Shown here piece after piece: positions 54,282 through 63,352 of a DNA stretch of 64,000 nt. Below the pieces are notes generated by a model that was not told the DNA's origin, did not search any database, and saw nothing but the letters and a program-made list of their open reading frames with translations. The position numbers were made by a program, and so were the translations under genes. The DNA comes from Gammaproteobacteria bacterium. GTDB taxonomy: Bacteria; Pseudomonadota; Gammaproteobacteria; Pseudomonadales; Azotimanducaceae. Location: NCBI GenBank assembly GCA_026707945.1, contig JAPOVV010000016.1:62001-126000 (forward strand), read 5' to 3'. How positions within the stretch are numbered: position 1 is the stretch's first letter; each line of letters begins with the position of its first letter.

Positions 54282-55154
54282 ATGAATGAAGTCTGGCGCG
54301 TCGGCGACGTCAAAATTTCGCGTGTCGTCGAGTTAGAAGTTACAGGTGGGTCGCGCTTTATTTTGCCCGATGCGACGCGGGATGAGTGCTTACCTTTGAC
54401 GTGGATGCGACCCAATTTCATGGACGAGGCTGGGAATCTGATCATGAGCGTTCACGCGCTGATCGTGGACACAGGTGAAACTCGCATCGTAGTCGATACT
54501 TGCATCGGTAACGATAAGAAGCGCAGTATCCCCGCCTGGTCGAACCTCCAGACAAACTTCCTTGAGGATTTATCGACGGCTGGCTATGAGCCTGATACGA
54601 TCGATATGGTGCTCTGTACCCACCTTCACGTTGATCACGTCGGATGGAACACGCGATACGTCGACGGGGAATGGATACCTACGTTCCCGAACGCTGAATA
54701 CCTAGTTGCTGCAGACGAATGGGGTTATTGGACGAGCGAACCTGAGAGCGGTCGCTTTGACGAGGTCTACGCGGACAGTGTTAAACCTATTGAGCCACTC
54801 ATGCGTCTCGTGGATGTCTCGACGGAATCAGAGGTTGTGCCCGGAATCTCACTCAAGCCGACGCCAGGCCACACGCCCGGTCACGTGAGCGTTGAAATCC
54901 AATCAAATGGCCAACGTGCGATCATCACGGGCGATTGCATTCACCATCCATGTCAAATGACCCGTGTCGATTGGTGCAGTTCGGCAGACACCGATGCAGA
55001 ACAAGGACTGGCCACCCGAGAGCGCTTGTTGGCGGACCTGTGTGACTCAAACACATTGGTTATCGGAACGCATTTTGCAACGCCGACGGCCGGGTATATT
55101 CGCCCGCATATCGACGGTAATTACTGGCTAGAAACGACCGCCAAACCTAACTAG
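54282..55154 (+). CDS. Metallo-beta-lactamase fold hydrolase
   Basis: A 290-residue MBL-fold enzyme. The zinc motif is TMVLCTHLHVDHVGWNT (HxHxDH), with a later metal aspartate in ITGDCIHHPC and a final histidine in VIGTHFATPTAG. It resembles the N-acyl homoserine lactonase/ flavin-reductase-like MBL group (a TPGHTPGH turn is present). Substrate uncertain. No signal peptide. Confidence 0.9.
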   Translation: MNEVWRVGDVKISRVVELEVTGGSRFILPDATRDECLPLTWMRPNFMDEAGNLIMSVHALIVDTGETRIVVDTCIGNDKKRSIPAWSNLQTNFLEDLSTAGYEPDTIDMVLCTHLHVDHVGWNTRYVDGEWIPTFPNAEYLVAADEWGYWTSEPESGRFDEVYADSVKPIEPLMRLVDVSTESEVVPGISLKPTPGHTPGHVSVEIQSNGQRAIITGDCIHHPCQMTRVDWCSSADTDAEQGLATRERLLADLCDSNTLVIGTHFATPTAGYIRPHIDGNYWLETTAKPN

Positions 55155-55420
55155 CGCTCGCGGGCAGGAATCTCAGGTTCCACCCTCGCCATCCACGCGC
55201 GAATTCGGTTGCTCGTCCAGGGCAATGCCGTACCAATCAGCAAGATACCTAACGGAATCATCCAAAAGCCTAGGACTGGCAGGATTCCGAAGAAACCTAA
55301 CACAATGAAGAAAACGCCTATGAGTATGCGGATGTAAAAAGGGAACTTGAATCCCCATTTCAAGCCTCGCCAGACCAGATGACGACAAAAGCGCCAAAAC
55401 CTTGTCAGACGCGACGTCAT
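55151..55420 (-). CDS. PGPGW-family small membrane protein
   Basis: An 89-residue membrane protein with one long hydrophobic span (FYIRILIGVFFIVLGFFGILPVLGFWMIPLGILLIG) that contains the ILPVLGFWMIPLGI turn resembling the PGPGW family, flanked by basic segments. Start ATG. It overlaps the convergent MBL gene end by 4 bp and lies 3 bp from the second MBL gene in the same direction; function unknown. Confidence 0.7.
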   Translation of the reverse strand: MTSRLTRFWRFCRHLVWRGLKWGFKFPFYIRILIGVFFIVLGFFGILPVLGFWMIPLGILLIGTALPWTSNRIRAWMARVEPEIPARER

Positions 55421-55423
55421 CGA

Positions 55424-56569
55424 TTAGACCAACATTGGCGAGTCATCAGGTGCATCGTGGTGACCCGGGTGCTTGCGCCGTTCAAGATCAGGGTCGATAG
55501 AAAGGTATCTGTAGATCCCATCGTCGTCAAGAATTCTCTCAATCTTGTTCCGATGTAACAGTAAATGACAGTGCGCGATAGCTTCACCTAAAGCCATCAT
55601 CATCTGACGTGCATCCAGTTCTCGCTTGAATAACACAGGCAGCAACGCTTTAGCAGTCTGAGGTGTCGTACAGTGCTCCTCAATCGCGAGCATCCGATCT
55701 TCATGGTGATTGATCAAAGCACGTAAGCGCGGTCGAACGCCATAGAACGGCAAATTGTGTGCGGGTAGCACGAACGTGTTCTCAGGCAAGTCAAGGAAGC
55801 GATCATGAGATTCCATCCAAACTTTCAGAGGATTCGCTTCCGGTTCCGACGGATGGACGCTTACGTTACTTGTGATCACTGGCAGTATCTGATCGCCGGA
55901 AATGAGTACGCGAAGGCTCTTACAAAATAGACACGCATGTTCAGGAGAATGTCCCGAACCCACCATGACTAGCCAGTCATGACCACCAATCGTGAGTACA
56001 TCTCCTTCCTGCAAACGCCGAAAACCTACGGGAAATGCCGCATGCTCGCCTTCCCGTTCTTCCGCCCTCGCACGAAACCGCGCTTGCATTTCTGGTGCAC
56101 GACGACGCCACTCTCGCCCCGCTTTCTCCAGATGGGACGTATCCATACCAGAGCGCTGGTAAAACTCTTGGCTCAACCAGTTGGCACCGTAAGAGGAAAA
56201 GCCCGCGAACATCGAACGAGCCTGGTAATACTCGGATCGCGTCATATAAAGTGGGACACGAAATCGATCCGTGATCATTCCGGCTTGCCCGATATGATCA
56301 GGATGCATATGAGTGCATATCACTCCTTTCACAGGTTTCCCACGCAACGATGTCTCGAAAATATCGAGCCATAAATCTCTCGTTTCGTTTGTTCCCAAAC
56401 CCGTATCAACTACAAACCATCCGTCATCGTCTTCGAGCAAATACAGATTGATATGCGTTAGAGAGCCACCCATCGGCATTGTCAGCCAAAGAACGCCCTC
56501 CGCGACCTCCACAGTCGTACCGTGGTTCGGGTGCTGGTCATGGGGGTAAGTCAAGCCGTTCGTTGGCAT
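55424..56569 (-). CDS. Metallo-beta-lactamase fold hydrolase (second, PhnP-like/RNase Z-like length)
   Basis: A 381-residue MBL-fold protein. ATG 56569 (MPTNGLTYP) is chosen; the longer form from 56626 adds 19 residues rich in Arg and Phe. Metal motif VICTHMHPDHIGQAG, later aspartate in LISGDQIL and histidine in VLPAHNLPFYG. The C-terminal domain (about 290-381) has a HhH-free alpha/beta tail typical of MBL hydrolases with LLHRNKIERIL. It probably removes an acyl or ester group; the substrate is not readable. Confidence 0.88.
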   Translation of the reverse strand: MPTNGLTYPHDQHPNHGTTVEVAEGVLWLTMPMGGSLTHINLYLLEDDDGWFVVDTGLGTNETRDLWLDIFETSLRGKPVKGVICTHMHPDHIGQAGMITDRFRVPLYMTRSEYYQARSMFAGFSSYGANWLSQEFYQRSGMDTSHLEKAGREWRRRAPEMQARFRARAEEREGEHAAFPVGFRRLQEGDVLTIGGHDWLVMVGSGHSPEHACLFCKSLRVLISGDQILPVITSNVSVHPSEPEANPLKVWMESHDRFLDLPENTFVLPAHNLPFYGVRPRLRALINHHEDRMLAIEEHCTTPQTAKALLPVLFKRELDARQMMMALGEAIAHCHLLLHRNKIERILDDDGIYRYLSIDPDLERRKHPGHHDAPDDSPMLV

Positions 56570-56784
56570 GTTGTTACGTACAAAAAAGTTAGATAGAGTG
56601 CGGGCAACGGATATGCACGCTGCCAAAAATCGCGAAATTGATTATAGGAACGCATCCTAGAAACCAAGGATTTCGAACGAGTCAAATCAGTTCGTTCGTT
56701 GCGTCTCAAGAACCGGTAAAAAGGGGGCGATATCTTGGGACCGATGTCTCACACTAGCCGAACTCGATTCGATCCGCTAGTATC

Positions 56785-58077
56785 ATGCAACCTTCAGATT
56801 CTGATATCACGGTACGCGCCATGCAAATGAACGTCAAGCCAATTCCGACCCTTGATGATGAAGTCAATGAAGTACGCCTCGCTACGGCGGAAATCATCAA
56901 TGAATCCATTCTGCCAGTAGAAGGCAAGCTCTGGGCATCCACGTCAGACGGACGCGGTCCGTCTCGCGAAGCGCAAGAGGAAGCATCCGAACTACGTCAC
57001 GGCGTACAGGAACGCGTAAAGAAAGCAAAGTTGTGGGCACCACATCTTCCGCCCGAATTTGGTGGTATGGGTCTGAGCTTCATGCAACACGCCTACATGA
57101 ATGAAGTACTCGCTTACAGCCCAGGAGCGGCATCGTTATTCGGCGTCGTAGCACCGAACTCAGGAAATCAAAAAATCCTCGTCAAGTACGGTACGCCCGA
57201 ACAACACAAGAAGTGGCTGATCCCCTTGACCGAAGGTCGCATGCAATCGGGTTTCTCGATGACTGAACCGATGAATCCTGGTTCCGACCCACGTTCATTG
57301 ACGACCCGTGCCGAGCTCGACGGCGACGAATGGGTAATCAATGGTCATAAATGGTTCACGTCCAACGGACACGCCGCCGATTTTTACATTGTCATGTGCC
57401 GAACGTCAGATCCCGATGACCCAGGTGGCGCTAACGAAAAGATGACGCAGATCATTGTTCCGAAGAACACCCCTGGCGTAAACATCATCCGCGGCGTGCC
57501 CGTATGGGGTAAGGCATCAAGTCATTGTGAAATCAAGTATGAGAATGTTCGCGTGCCAAAAGAAAACCAGCTTGGGCGAACCGGTACTGGTCATGCGGCC
57601 GCGCAAGACCGTTTGGGTGCGGGAAGAATCTACCACTGCATGAATTCCGTCGGCTCCATGTGGCGATGTTTCGATCTGATGGTCGATCGCATCATGACTC
57701 GAAAGGTGCACGGTGGCGAAACGCTTGAACACAAGCAGTTCATGCAAGGATTCATTGCAGATTCGTACATGGATATCCAGTCGTCTCGCCTCATGGTCGT
57801 CGACTGTGCGCAAAAGATGGAAGCAGGCGCCGATTCGCGCACCGATATTTCGTCAATAAAGGTATACGTACCCGCCGCATACCATCGCGTTGTAGACCGT
57901 GCAATCCAGGTGTATGGCGCGGCAGGTGTATCAGGCGACTTCCCCTTCGCTGGTATGTATACCGGCGCGCGTACATTAAGAATCGCCGATGGTCCGGACG
58001 AGGTTCACAAGATTTTGATCGCTAAGAACGTGTTGCGTCGATATCGTGCTGGCGAATCGTGGGACTTCGGTAACTAA
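56785..58077 (+). CDS. Acyl-CoA dehydrogenase family protein
   Basis: A 430-residue FAD-dependent acyl-CoA dehydrogenase. The N-terminal helices precede the beta domain: QSGFSMTEPMNPGSDPRSLTTRA (FAD and substrate contact), WVINGHKWFTSNGHAADFYIVM and NIIRGVPVWGKAS. C-terminal helices contain RLGAGRIYHCM, TLEHKQFMQGFIADSYMDI and a catalytic-loop region AIQVYGAAGVSGDFPFAGMYTG. The start is unsure: ATG 56785, 56821 and 56827 are all possible with no clear ribosome-binding site. Likely acts in fatty acid or branched-acyl breakdown with the genes that follow. Confidence 0.92.
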   Translation: MQPSDSDITVRAMQMNVKPIPTLDDEVNEVRLATAEIINESILPVEGKLWASTSDGRGPSREAQEEASELRHGVQERVKKAKLWAPHLPPEFGGMGLSFMQHAYMNEVLAYSPGAASLFGVVAPNSGNQKILVKYGTPEQHKKWLIPLTEGRMQSGFSMTEPMNPGSDPRSLTTRAELDGDEWVINGHKWFTSNGHAADFYIVMCRTSDPDDPGGANEKMTQIIVPKNTPGVNIIRGVPVWGKASSHCEIKYENVRVPKENQLGRTGTGHAAAQDRLGAGRIYHCMNSVGSMWRCFDLMVDRIMTRKVHGGETLEHKQFMQGFIADSYMDIQSSRLMVVDCAQKMEAGADSRTDISSIKVYVPAAYHRVVDRAIQVYGAAGVSGDFPFAGMYTGARTLRIADGPDEVHKILIAKNVLRRYRAGESWDFGN

Positions 58078-58079
58078 AC

Positions 58080-58790
58080 ATGGCAGAAGAAGAATTTGCA
58101 AGCGCATTGGCGGGCGCTATTCGTAACCGGGATTCTTTCCCAGCCATGCCGTCGGATCTAAGCCTAGATGATGGTTACGAGATTCAAAAGCAGGTCGTCG
58201 AAGCGGTAGCTGACGGTGCTATCGCCGGCTGGAAAGCTGGAATGACTGCGCCCGCAGGACAAGCCGCGTTCGGTCTGAAACATCCATTGATCGGCTCGCT
58301 GTATGGATGGGGACGTCTTGAAAATGGTGCAAGCATCGAGATGGTTCCCGGCATCAAACTCGAGTGCGAAATCGGCATCACGATCGACGCGAACGGCAAT
58401 GCCAAGAGTGCTGGTCCCGTTATCGAAGTACCACGCATGATGTGGAACTCACCAGATGACGCCAAAGGATCTAACTTAACCGCCACGAATATTGCTGCGT
58501 ATCACTATATTGTTGGTGAGCAGCAACCCATACGCGACGACTACGAACAGCTATCTGTCAGTCTGACCCGAGATGGTGAAACCGTTTGCGAAGCCTCACT
58601 TTCGGACGCTCTCGGAGGTCCGAAACAAGCTCTGCAATGGATGCTCAGCGAAGCAAGTGTTCGAGGCATGACACCCACAGACGGTATGTTGCTCATCACG
58701 GGTGCGTGCGGTGGAATCCATGATGGCGAGCCCGGCAGTTATGTCGCTGACTACGGTCCGCTTGGAACCATCGAATTCACGATCAAATAG
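58080..58790 (+). CDS. Fumarylacetoacetate hydrolase/2-keto-4-pentenoate hydratase-like protein
   Basis: A 236-residue protein with the FAH/MhpD fold: YEIQKQVVEAVADGAIAGWKAGMT, FGLKHPLIGSLYGWG, the acidic metal cluster KLECEIGITID (Glu-x-Glu) and VEV-like strands, and DGMLLITGACGG. It is shorter than true fumarylacetoacetase and closer to 2-keto-4-pentenoate hydratase (MhpD). It begins 2 bp after the acyl-CoA dehydrogenase, so it is coupled to it; a role in hydrating a keto-enoic acid is possible. Confidence 0.82.
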   Translation: MAEEEFASALAGAIRNRDSFPAMPSDLSLDDGYEIQKQVVEAVADGAIAGWKAGMTAPAGQAAFGLKHPLIGSLYGWGRLENGASIEMVPGIKLECEIGITIDANGNAKSAGPVIEVPRMMWNSPDDAKGSNLTATNIAAYHYIVGEQQPIRDDYEQLSVSLTRDGETVCEASLSDALGGPKQALQWMLSEASVRGMTPTDGMLLITGACGGIHDGEPGSYVADYGPLGTIEFTIK

Positions 58791-58917
58791 TTTCGTAGCG
58801 CTACGTCGGTACCGTCCCGCGTAGCGCTATGACAGTTTCAGTCGATCGTGCTCCGTCACTATGATTTTTCGCTGTCACAAATGTCTGCTCTCTTCAAACT
58901 TACTTAGGAGATAGGTT
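58791..58917 (+). other. 127-bp spacer carrying three stacked palindromes
   Basis: Perfect 12-bp palindrome CGTAGCGCTACG (58794-58805), then CGGTACCG (58807-58814), then CGTAGCGCTATG (58820-58831). The outer two can pair to form a 12-bp stem with a loop that contains the middle palindrome. No T-tract follows, so it is not a canonical terminator. It may be a regulatory site or a partial terminator of the preceding pair. AGGAGAT near 58906 is the ribosome-binding site of the next gene. Confidence 0.45.
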
Positions 58918-60723
58918 GTGGGAATCGCAAATACGCTTGAGATCATTGCCAGCGTCCCGATGCTGCTGAAACTAAAGAAGGGATTCGCTTACCGGCCCCC
59001 GGAAGCAAAAGACAGCCTGCTTTTAAAGGTAGAGGAAAACTGCGAGCAATTTGCCGATCGTACCGCCGTTGTCTTTGAAGGTCAGCACATCACCTGGGAG
59101 GAGGTGGGCAAAAGTGCGAACCGCATCGGTAACACGCTCAAAGCAGAAGGCATCCAGCCGGGCGATGTGGTCAGTCTAATAGTTGAAAATCGTCCCGAAT
59201 TTGTGTCCGCTGTACTCGGCATCATGAAGATCGGAGCAACCGTAGCGCTGATCAACACAAATCTACGCGAAGAACCACTTCGACACTGTATCACCTTGAT
59301 CAATTCCAAAATCTGCATTTTCGGAACGGAAGTCGCGGACGCGATTGACGGGGTTAGAAACCAACTGGACCTTGAGGCTGGTTCGGGATTTCTCGCAATC
59401 CAAGACGGCGAAGATCCTATTCCGGAGTGGGCTCGTGATTTAGGTGTCCTAAGTCACAATCAAGATGATTCAAATCCGCCCGAAACGAAGGATATTTCGA
59501 TCGGCTCAACGGCCATGTACATCTTTACCTCGGGTACGACTGGATTACCTAAAGCAGCAGTCCAGTCGCACAAACGCCTTCAACAGGCAGCAACCCTATG
59601 CCATACGGCGGGTTTGCGTTGTACCGAAAAGGATCGCATCTACTTATCGCTCCCGCTCTACCACGGCACTGGATTAATCATCGGGCTTGGGTCGGCTCTC
59701 TCGTCTGGAGCGAGCGTTCTTCTTCGTCGCCGTTTTTCAGCATCCAATCTCGTCTCAGACTTAAGAGAAAACGATGTCACATGCATGGTGTACGTCGGCG
59801 AGCTCTGTCGATATCTGATAAACCTGGAACCAACTGGGGACGAAGCTAATACGCCCTTGCATACCGCCATCGGCAACGGATTGCGTCCCGATATTTGGGA
59901 TGAATTCAGGGATCGATATGGGCTGAAACGCATCACTGAACTTTACGCTGCGAGTGAAGGTAACGTTTCGTTTGCGAATATCTTCAACAAAGATCACACG
60001 ATCGGTATGACGACGGCAAAGATTGCCCTGATTAAGTACGACGTCCTGAACGACGAGATCGTTAAAAACGACGACGGTTTTTACATTGAAGTTCCAGACG
60101 GAGAAGCAGGACTGTGTATCGGTCATATCAATCCCAACGCACAGTTTGAGGGCTACACGAACAAAGAAGCGACCGAAAAGAAAATCCTTCGCAACGTATT
60201 TGAGGACGGCGACGCTTGGTTCAATACGGGTGACTTACTTCGTACCGTACCTGTTGGCTTTTCACTTGGTTATGCACACTATCAATTCGTCGATCGTGTA
60301 GGCGACACATTTCGTTGGCGGTCTGAGAACGTCTCTACGAATGAAGTCGCAGAGATTCTCAATGGATTCGAGCAGATTGACATCAGTAATGTCTACGGTG
60401 TATCGGTTCCGGGAACCGAAGGTCGCGCTGGGATGGCTACCGTCGTGCTCACTAATCCCAACGACGCACTTGATTTAGAACAATTGAGCGAATACGTTGT
60501 TGCGAATTTGCCGCACTATGGTCGCCCTGTTTTCGTGCGTGTCCAGAACGAGGCAGCTGTGACAGGTACGATGAAACTCGTTAAGACAGGGTTGCGGGAA
60601 GAGGGTTACGACCTAACGCAAATCACCGATCCAGTCTACGTCATGAAACCGAGAACTGAACATTACGTTCCCCTCGACGAAGCGTTTCTAGGCACGATTC
60701 AACAAGGTACCGCAGGCTACTAA
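58918..60723 (+). CDS. Acyl-CoA synthetase, very-long-chain (FATP-like) type
   Basis: A 601-residue adenylating enzyme. The AMP-binding P-loop is IFTSGTTGLPKAAVQSH, the A5-like motif ELYAASEGN, the hinge aspartate DLLRTVPVGFS with FVDRVGDTFRWRSENVSTNEV, and the final Lys-bearing segment GTMKLVKTGLREEGYD. Compared with FadD it has the FATP features (Gly-Asn in SEGN and the FRWRSENVST hinge), so it activates long or very long acyl chains, maybe with uptake. GTG start with strong AGGAGAT upstream. It completes a beta-oxidation-like set. Confidence 0.92.
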   Translation: MGIANTLEIIASVPMLLKLKKGFAYRPPEAKDSLLLKVEENCEQFADRTAVVFEGQHITWEEVGKSANRIGNTLKAEGIQPGDVVSLIVENRPEFVSAVLGIMKIGATVALINTNLREEPLRHCITLINSKICIFGTEVADAIDGVRNQLDLEAGSGFLAIQDGEDPIPEWARDLGVLSHNQDDSNPPETKDISIGSTAMYIFTSGTTGLPKAAVQSHKRLQQAATLCHTAGLRCTEKDRIYLSLPLYHGTGLIIGLGSALSSGASVLLRRRFSASNLVSDLRENDVTCMVYVGELCRYLINLEPTGDEANTPLHTAIGNGLRPDIWDEFRDRYGLKRITELYAASEGNVSFANIFNKDHTIGMTTAKIALIKYDVLNDEIVKNDDGFYIEVPDGEAGLCIGHINPNAQFEGYTNKEATEKKILRNVFEDGDAWFNTGDLLRTVPVGFSLGYAHYQFVDRVGDTFRWRSENVSTNEVAEILNGFEQIDISNVYGVSVPGTEGRAGMATVVLTNPNDALDLEQLSEYVVANLPHYGRPVFVRVQNEAAVTGTMKLVKTGLREEGYDLTQITDPVYVMKPRTEHYVPLDEAFLGTIQQGTAGY

Positions 60724-61604
60724 CTGTAAATCTCGGCGCTACCTCGAAATCGCTTGTACTCCCACTGATATTGAGCCGGATCTAGCTCAACTATGCGCTC
60801 GATCGCGCGGTCGAGTGCTCGAATTGACACCTCCGCATCCTGTGAGTAGAGATCGTCTTCGACGTCATGAATATGAACCTCGAATCCGCCTTCGCAGCGT
60901 ACGGCAACCATGGTCACCGCTTTCAGATCGCCGCGCTTTAGTAATGCATGAGGAAGCGTCCCTGTTTTAAGCGGTCGACCTAAGAACGCAGAAATAACTG
61001 ATTGTCCGTCTACTGGTACCTGATCTGGTAGCAGTACGATGACACCGCCGTTCCTGATACGCGTCAACAGCGCTCGAAAACCAGCTCTTGTCAACGGCAA
61101 AAATTCGCTCCCAAACCGACCTCTACATTGATTGATCAGCTCGTCCAATTCGTACAAGCGTCGTGGACTGTACATACACGAATATTTGGCGATCCGCTTC
61201 ATATACGTTGCGAGTACTTCCCAGTTACCAAAATGCGGAAGGAGCATAAGAACCGACCCTTTTTCGATACCATCGGTGAGAATGGATTCACCATGAACAT
61301 CCTTAATCCAGCGGTTCAAACGCGTGTAGGAGCTAGTCCACACCGCAGGTAACTCAAAAACTGTACTTGCGGTATGCCGTAAGCTACGTCGTGCAAGTTT
61401 CTGTTGTTCGGCGGCCGAAAGGTCTCCGTAGCAGTGTTCGATATTTTGGATCGTGGTTCTAGCAGCTCGCGTTTTAAGACGCCAAGCGAGGAAGCCCGCG
61501 AGTGCGGCAAACGCTCGAGACGCACGTAAAGGCAGCCACGAAAAGACTTTAAGCAGAAAGCGTATCGCGCGTACCGGATATCGTTTATGCTCGGTCGACG
61601 CCAT
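60720..61604 (-). CDS. Lipid A biosynthesis-type lauroyl/lysophospholipid acyltransferase (LpxL/HtrB family)
   Basis: A 294-residue protein with an N-terminal membrane-anchoring helix (AFAALAGFLAWRLKTRAA) and the LpxL motifs: LLPHFGNWEVLATYMKR (HxxxxE/D region) and IVLLPDQVPVDGQSVISAFLGRPLKTGT. It transfers acyl chains from acyl-ACP, either to lipid A or to another lysolipid in the inner leaflet. It is convergent with and overlaps the acyl-CoA synthetase gene by 4 bp. Confidence 0.85.
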   Translation of the reverse strand: MASTEHKRYPVRAIRFLLKVFSWLPLRASRAFAALAGFLAWRLKTRAARTTIQNIEHCYGDLSAAEQQKLARRSLRHTASTVFELPAVWTSSYTRLNRWIKDVHGESILTDGIEKGSVLMLLPHFGNWEVLATYMKRIAKYSCMYSPRRLYELDELINQCRGRFGSEFLPLTRAGFRALLTRIRNGGVIVLLPDQVPVDGQSVISAFLGRPLKTGTLPHALLKRGDLKAVTMVAVRCEGGFEVHIHDVEDDLYSQDAEVSIRALDRAIERIVELDPAQYQWEYKRFRGSAEIYS

Positions 61605-61732
61605 CGGTCCTCAGTAGAAAATTGCGCGGCCTAACGCCGCAACGACGGGTTGCTATTTCTGTAGATTTAATAGTATGCGCACAACAGCTCTCCCGGAACA
61701 GTGCATCGCCAGACAGAGCTATCGGAATTGAC

Positions 61733-62725
61733 ATGATCGGCAATCGCTTCGAATTGCTTGATACCAAATCAGGTATTCGAGTACATCTGATTGAGTATGG
61801 AGCTACGGTCACAAATATTTGGTGCGCTGATCGCACGGGCAACTTCGGTGACGTGTTGCTAGGATGCCCAACACCAGAGGATCACGCCAAGCCTCACCCC
61901 CATTTCAACTGCATCGTTGGCCGTTATGCGAATCGCATCACTAACGCACAATTTGAGCTAGACGACGTCCTCTATCGGCTCGACGCCAACATTCCCCCGC
62001 ATCAATTACACGGCGGACGTCGAGGATTTGCTAACCGTCTATGGTCAGGTACTCAGAACGGAAATTCCGTGCAGTTTGAGTTAACGAGCGCTGACGGAGA
62101 TTCGGGTTTCCCCGGTGAAGTAGCTGTTCTTGCGAAGTACACCCTAAATGATCGCGTACTACGGCTGGACTTGACTGCCACAACATCGAAGGCTACACCG
62201 ATCAGCTTGACGGCACACCACTATTTCAATCTAAGTAACGTTCACGGTACCTACGTAAGTGACCATGAAATTTCGATCAACGCTGATCACTACCTTCCTG
62301 TGTCCGATGAATTGACACAACTCGGCCTAATCGCGGACGTAACCAACACGCCATTTGACTTGAGGAGCAGAAATCGGCTGGGAAAACAATTGCACAAAGA
62401 ACATCCGCAGCTCGAACTAGCGGATGGGTTCGACCACACATTCGTACTTAACGATTCGGGGTTTCGCGACGCAGCACACATCTACGATCCCGACTCTGGC
62501 CGATATTGCAAAGTTCGAACCGACCAACCCGGCATACAGTTCTACACCGCAAATACGCTTGATGCACCTGGAAAAAATGGCGTACACTATCGCACGCACC
62601 GAGCGCTGTGCCTAGAAACACAGCAGTTTCCAGACGCTCCCAATCACCCTAACTATCCGGATGCTATATTGCGTCCTGGCGAGATCTGGACAGGTGTAAC
62701 GGAGTACGAGTTTGGGTTCGCCTAG
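61733..62725 (+). CDS. galM: Galactose mutarotase (aldose 1-epimerase)
   Basis: A 330-residue protein. ATG 61733 (MIGNRFELLD) is preferred over an upstream frame starting at 61622, because it gives family length and a normal N-terminus. Landmarks include LIEYGATVTNIW, HFNCIVGRYANRITNAQF, LHGGRRGFANRLW, TAHHYFNLS (base histidine) and GIQFYTANTLD, with a C-terminal acid in FPDAPNHPNYPDAILRPGE. It converts alpha and beta anomers of aldoses. It may support use of sugar from the GH3/GPH genes. Confidence 0.92.
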   Translation: MIGNRFELLDTKSGIRVHLIEYGATVTNIWCADRTGNFGDVLLGCPTPEDHAKPHPHFNCIVGRYANRITNAQFELDDVLYRLDANIPPHQLHGGRRGFANRLWSGTQNGNSVQFELTSADGDSGFPGEVAVLAKYTLNDRVLRLDLTATTSKATPISLTAHHYFNLSNVHGTYVSDHEISINADHYLPVSDELTQLGLIADVTNTPFDLRSRNRLGKQLHKEHPQLELADGFDHTFVLNDSGFRDAAHIYDPDSGRYCKVRTDQPGIQFYTANTLDAPGKNGVHYRTHRALCLETQQFPDAPNHPNYPDAILRPGEIWTGVTEYEFGFA

Positions 62726-63133
62726 CCGAGACTCTTCCGAAGTCTCTATTTAAACATCAACTTTGTGTAACACTTACTCGAGTTTGTATCGAACACCGTC
62801 GTTTGCGTATCGGCTCTAACGGTTCCTAAATTGATGAGTGGCAACCTATCGTTCGTAGACATCAGTTGAAATATTTCCCCACCAATGTCGTAGGATTCAT
62901 CAAAGCGGAACATGTCTAAACTTTCATCGCCTTGCTGTGGCAACTGATCGACACTTTAGGCTAAATCGCGCCCACAAATTGACTGGTACGATTCAACAGA
63001 AATCACTTCTTGACGGTATTCTTTGCAAGCGCAAGCAGAACCTGAAAAATGATCATGTCGCCAATAGTTAGTGCACCTAACCTTACTGTAATCAATTAGA
63101 GTCGTGTTCTTACGTATACCGAAGGAGTTCCGA
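62726..63133 (-). other. 408-bp region holding a possible decayed gene
   Basis: No clear gene. On the minus strand one reading frame is open from 63201 down to 62746 except for a single TAA at 62956-62958; the two halves together would encode about 150 residues with four cysteines in the first part (RCTNYW, SACACK, SICGR) and a polar second part (DMFRFDESYDIGGEIFQL). This could be a pseudogene or chance. No promoter or terminator is convincing. Confidence 0.35.
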
Positions 63134-63352
63134 TTGCCAACTCCTGCGTTCATCCGAATTGACGAATCCATTGAATTTACATGGCCTTGGTCGGCTACCA
63201 AAGGCTTACTGGTTGTTACTGGCGCCTCTGGTGGTGGCGGTGGCGGAATCGGAGGTCAGGGTTATGAGGAAGGTCAAGAAGGTGGTGACGGACCAAATGG
63301 CTTCGTTATATTCGTACCGTTGGGTCTAGATAGCGATGGTGAAGAGCAATGA
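63134..63352 (+). CDS. Small glycine-rich protein, first gene of an uncharacterised three-gene module
   Basis: A 72-residue protein starting at TTG 63134, placed by the strong AAGGAG at 63122-63127; the GTG at 63104 has no such site. The N-terminal strand and turn FIRIDESIEFTWPWSATKGLLVVTG leads to a run of glycines (GGGGGGIGGQGYEEGQEGGDG) and ends FVIFVPLG. I recognise the beginning and end as those of longer glycine-rich proteins from similar three-gene modules, so the middle may be missing here. The stop overlaps the next ATG by 4 bp. Function unknown. Confidence 0.7.
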   Translation: MPTPAFIRIDESIEFTWPWSATKGLLVVTGASGGGGGGIGGQGYEEGQEGGDGPNGFVIFVPLGLDSDGEEQ

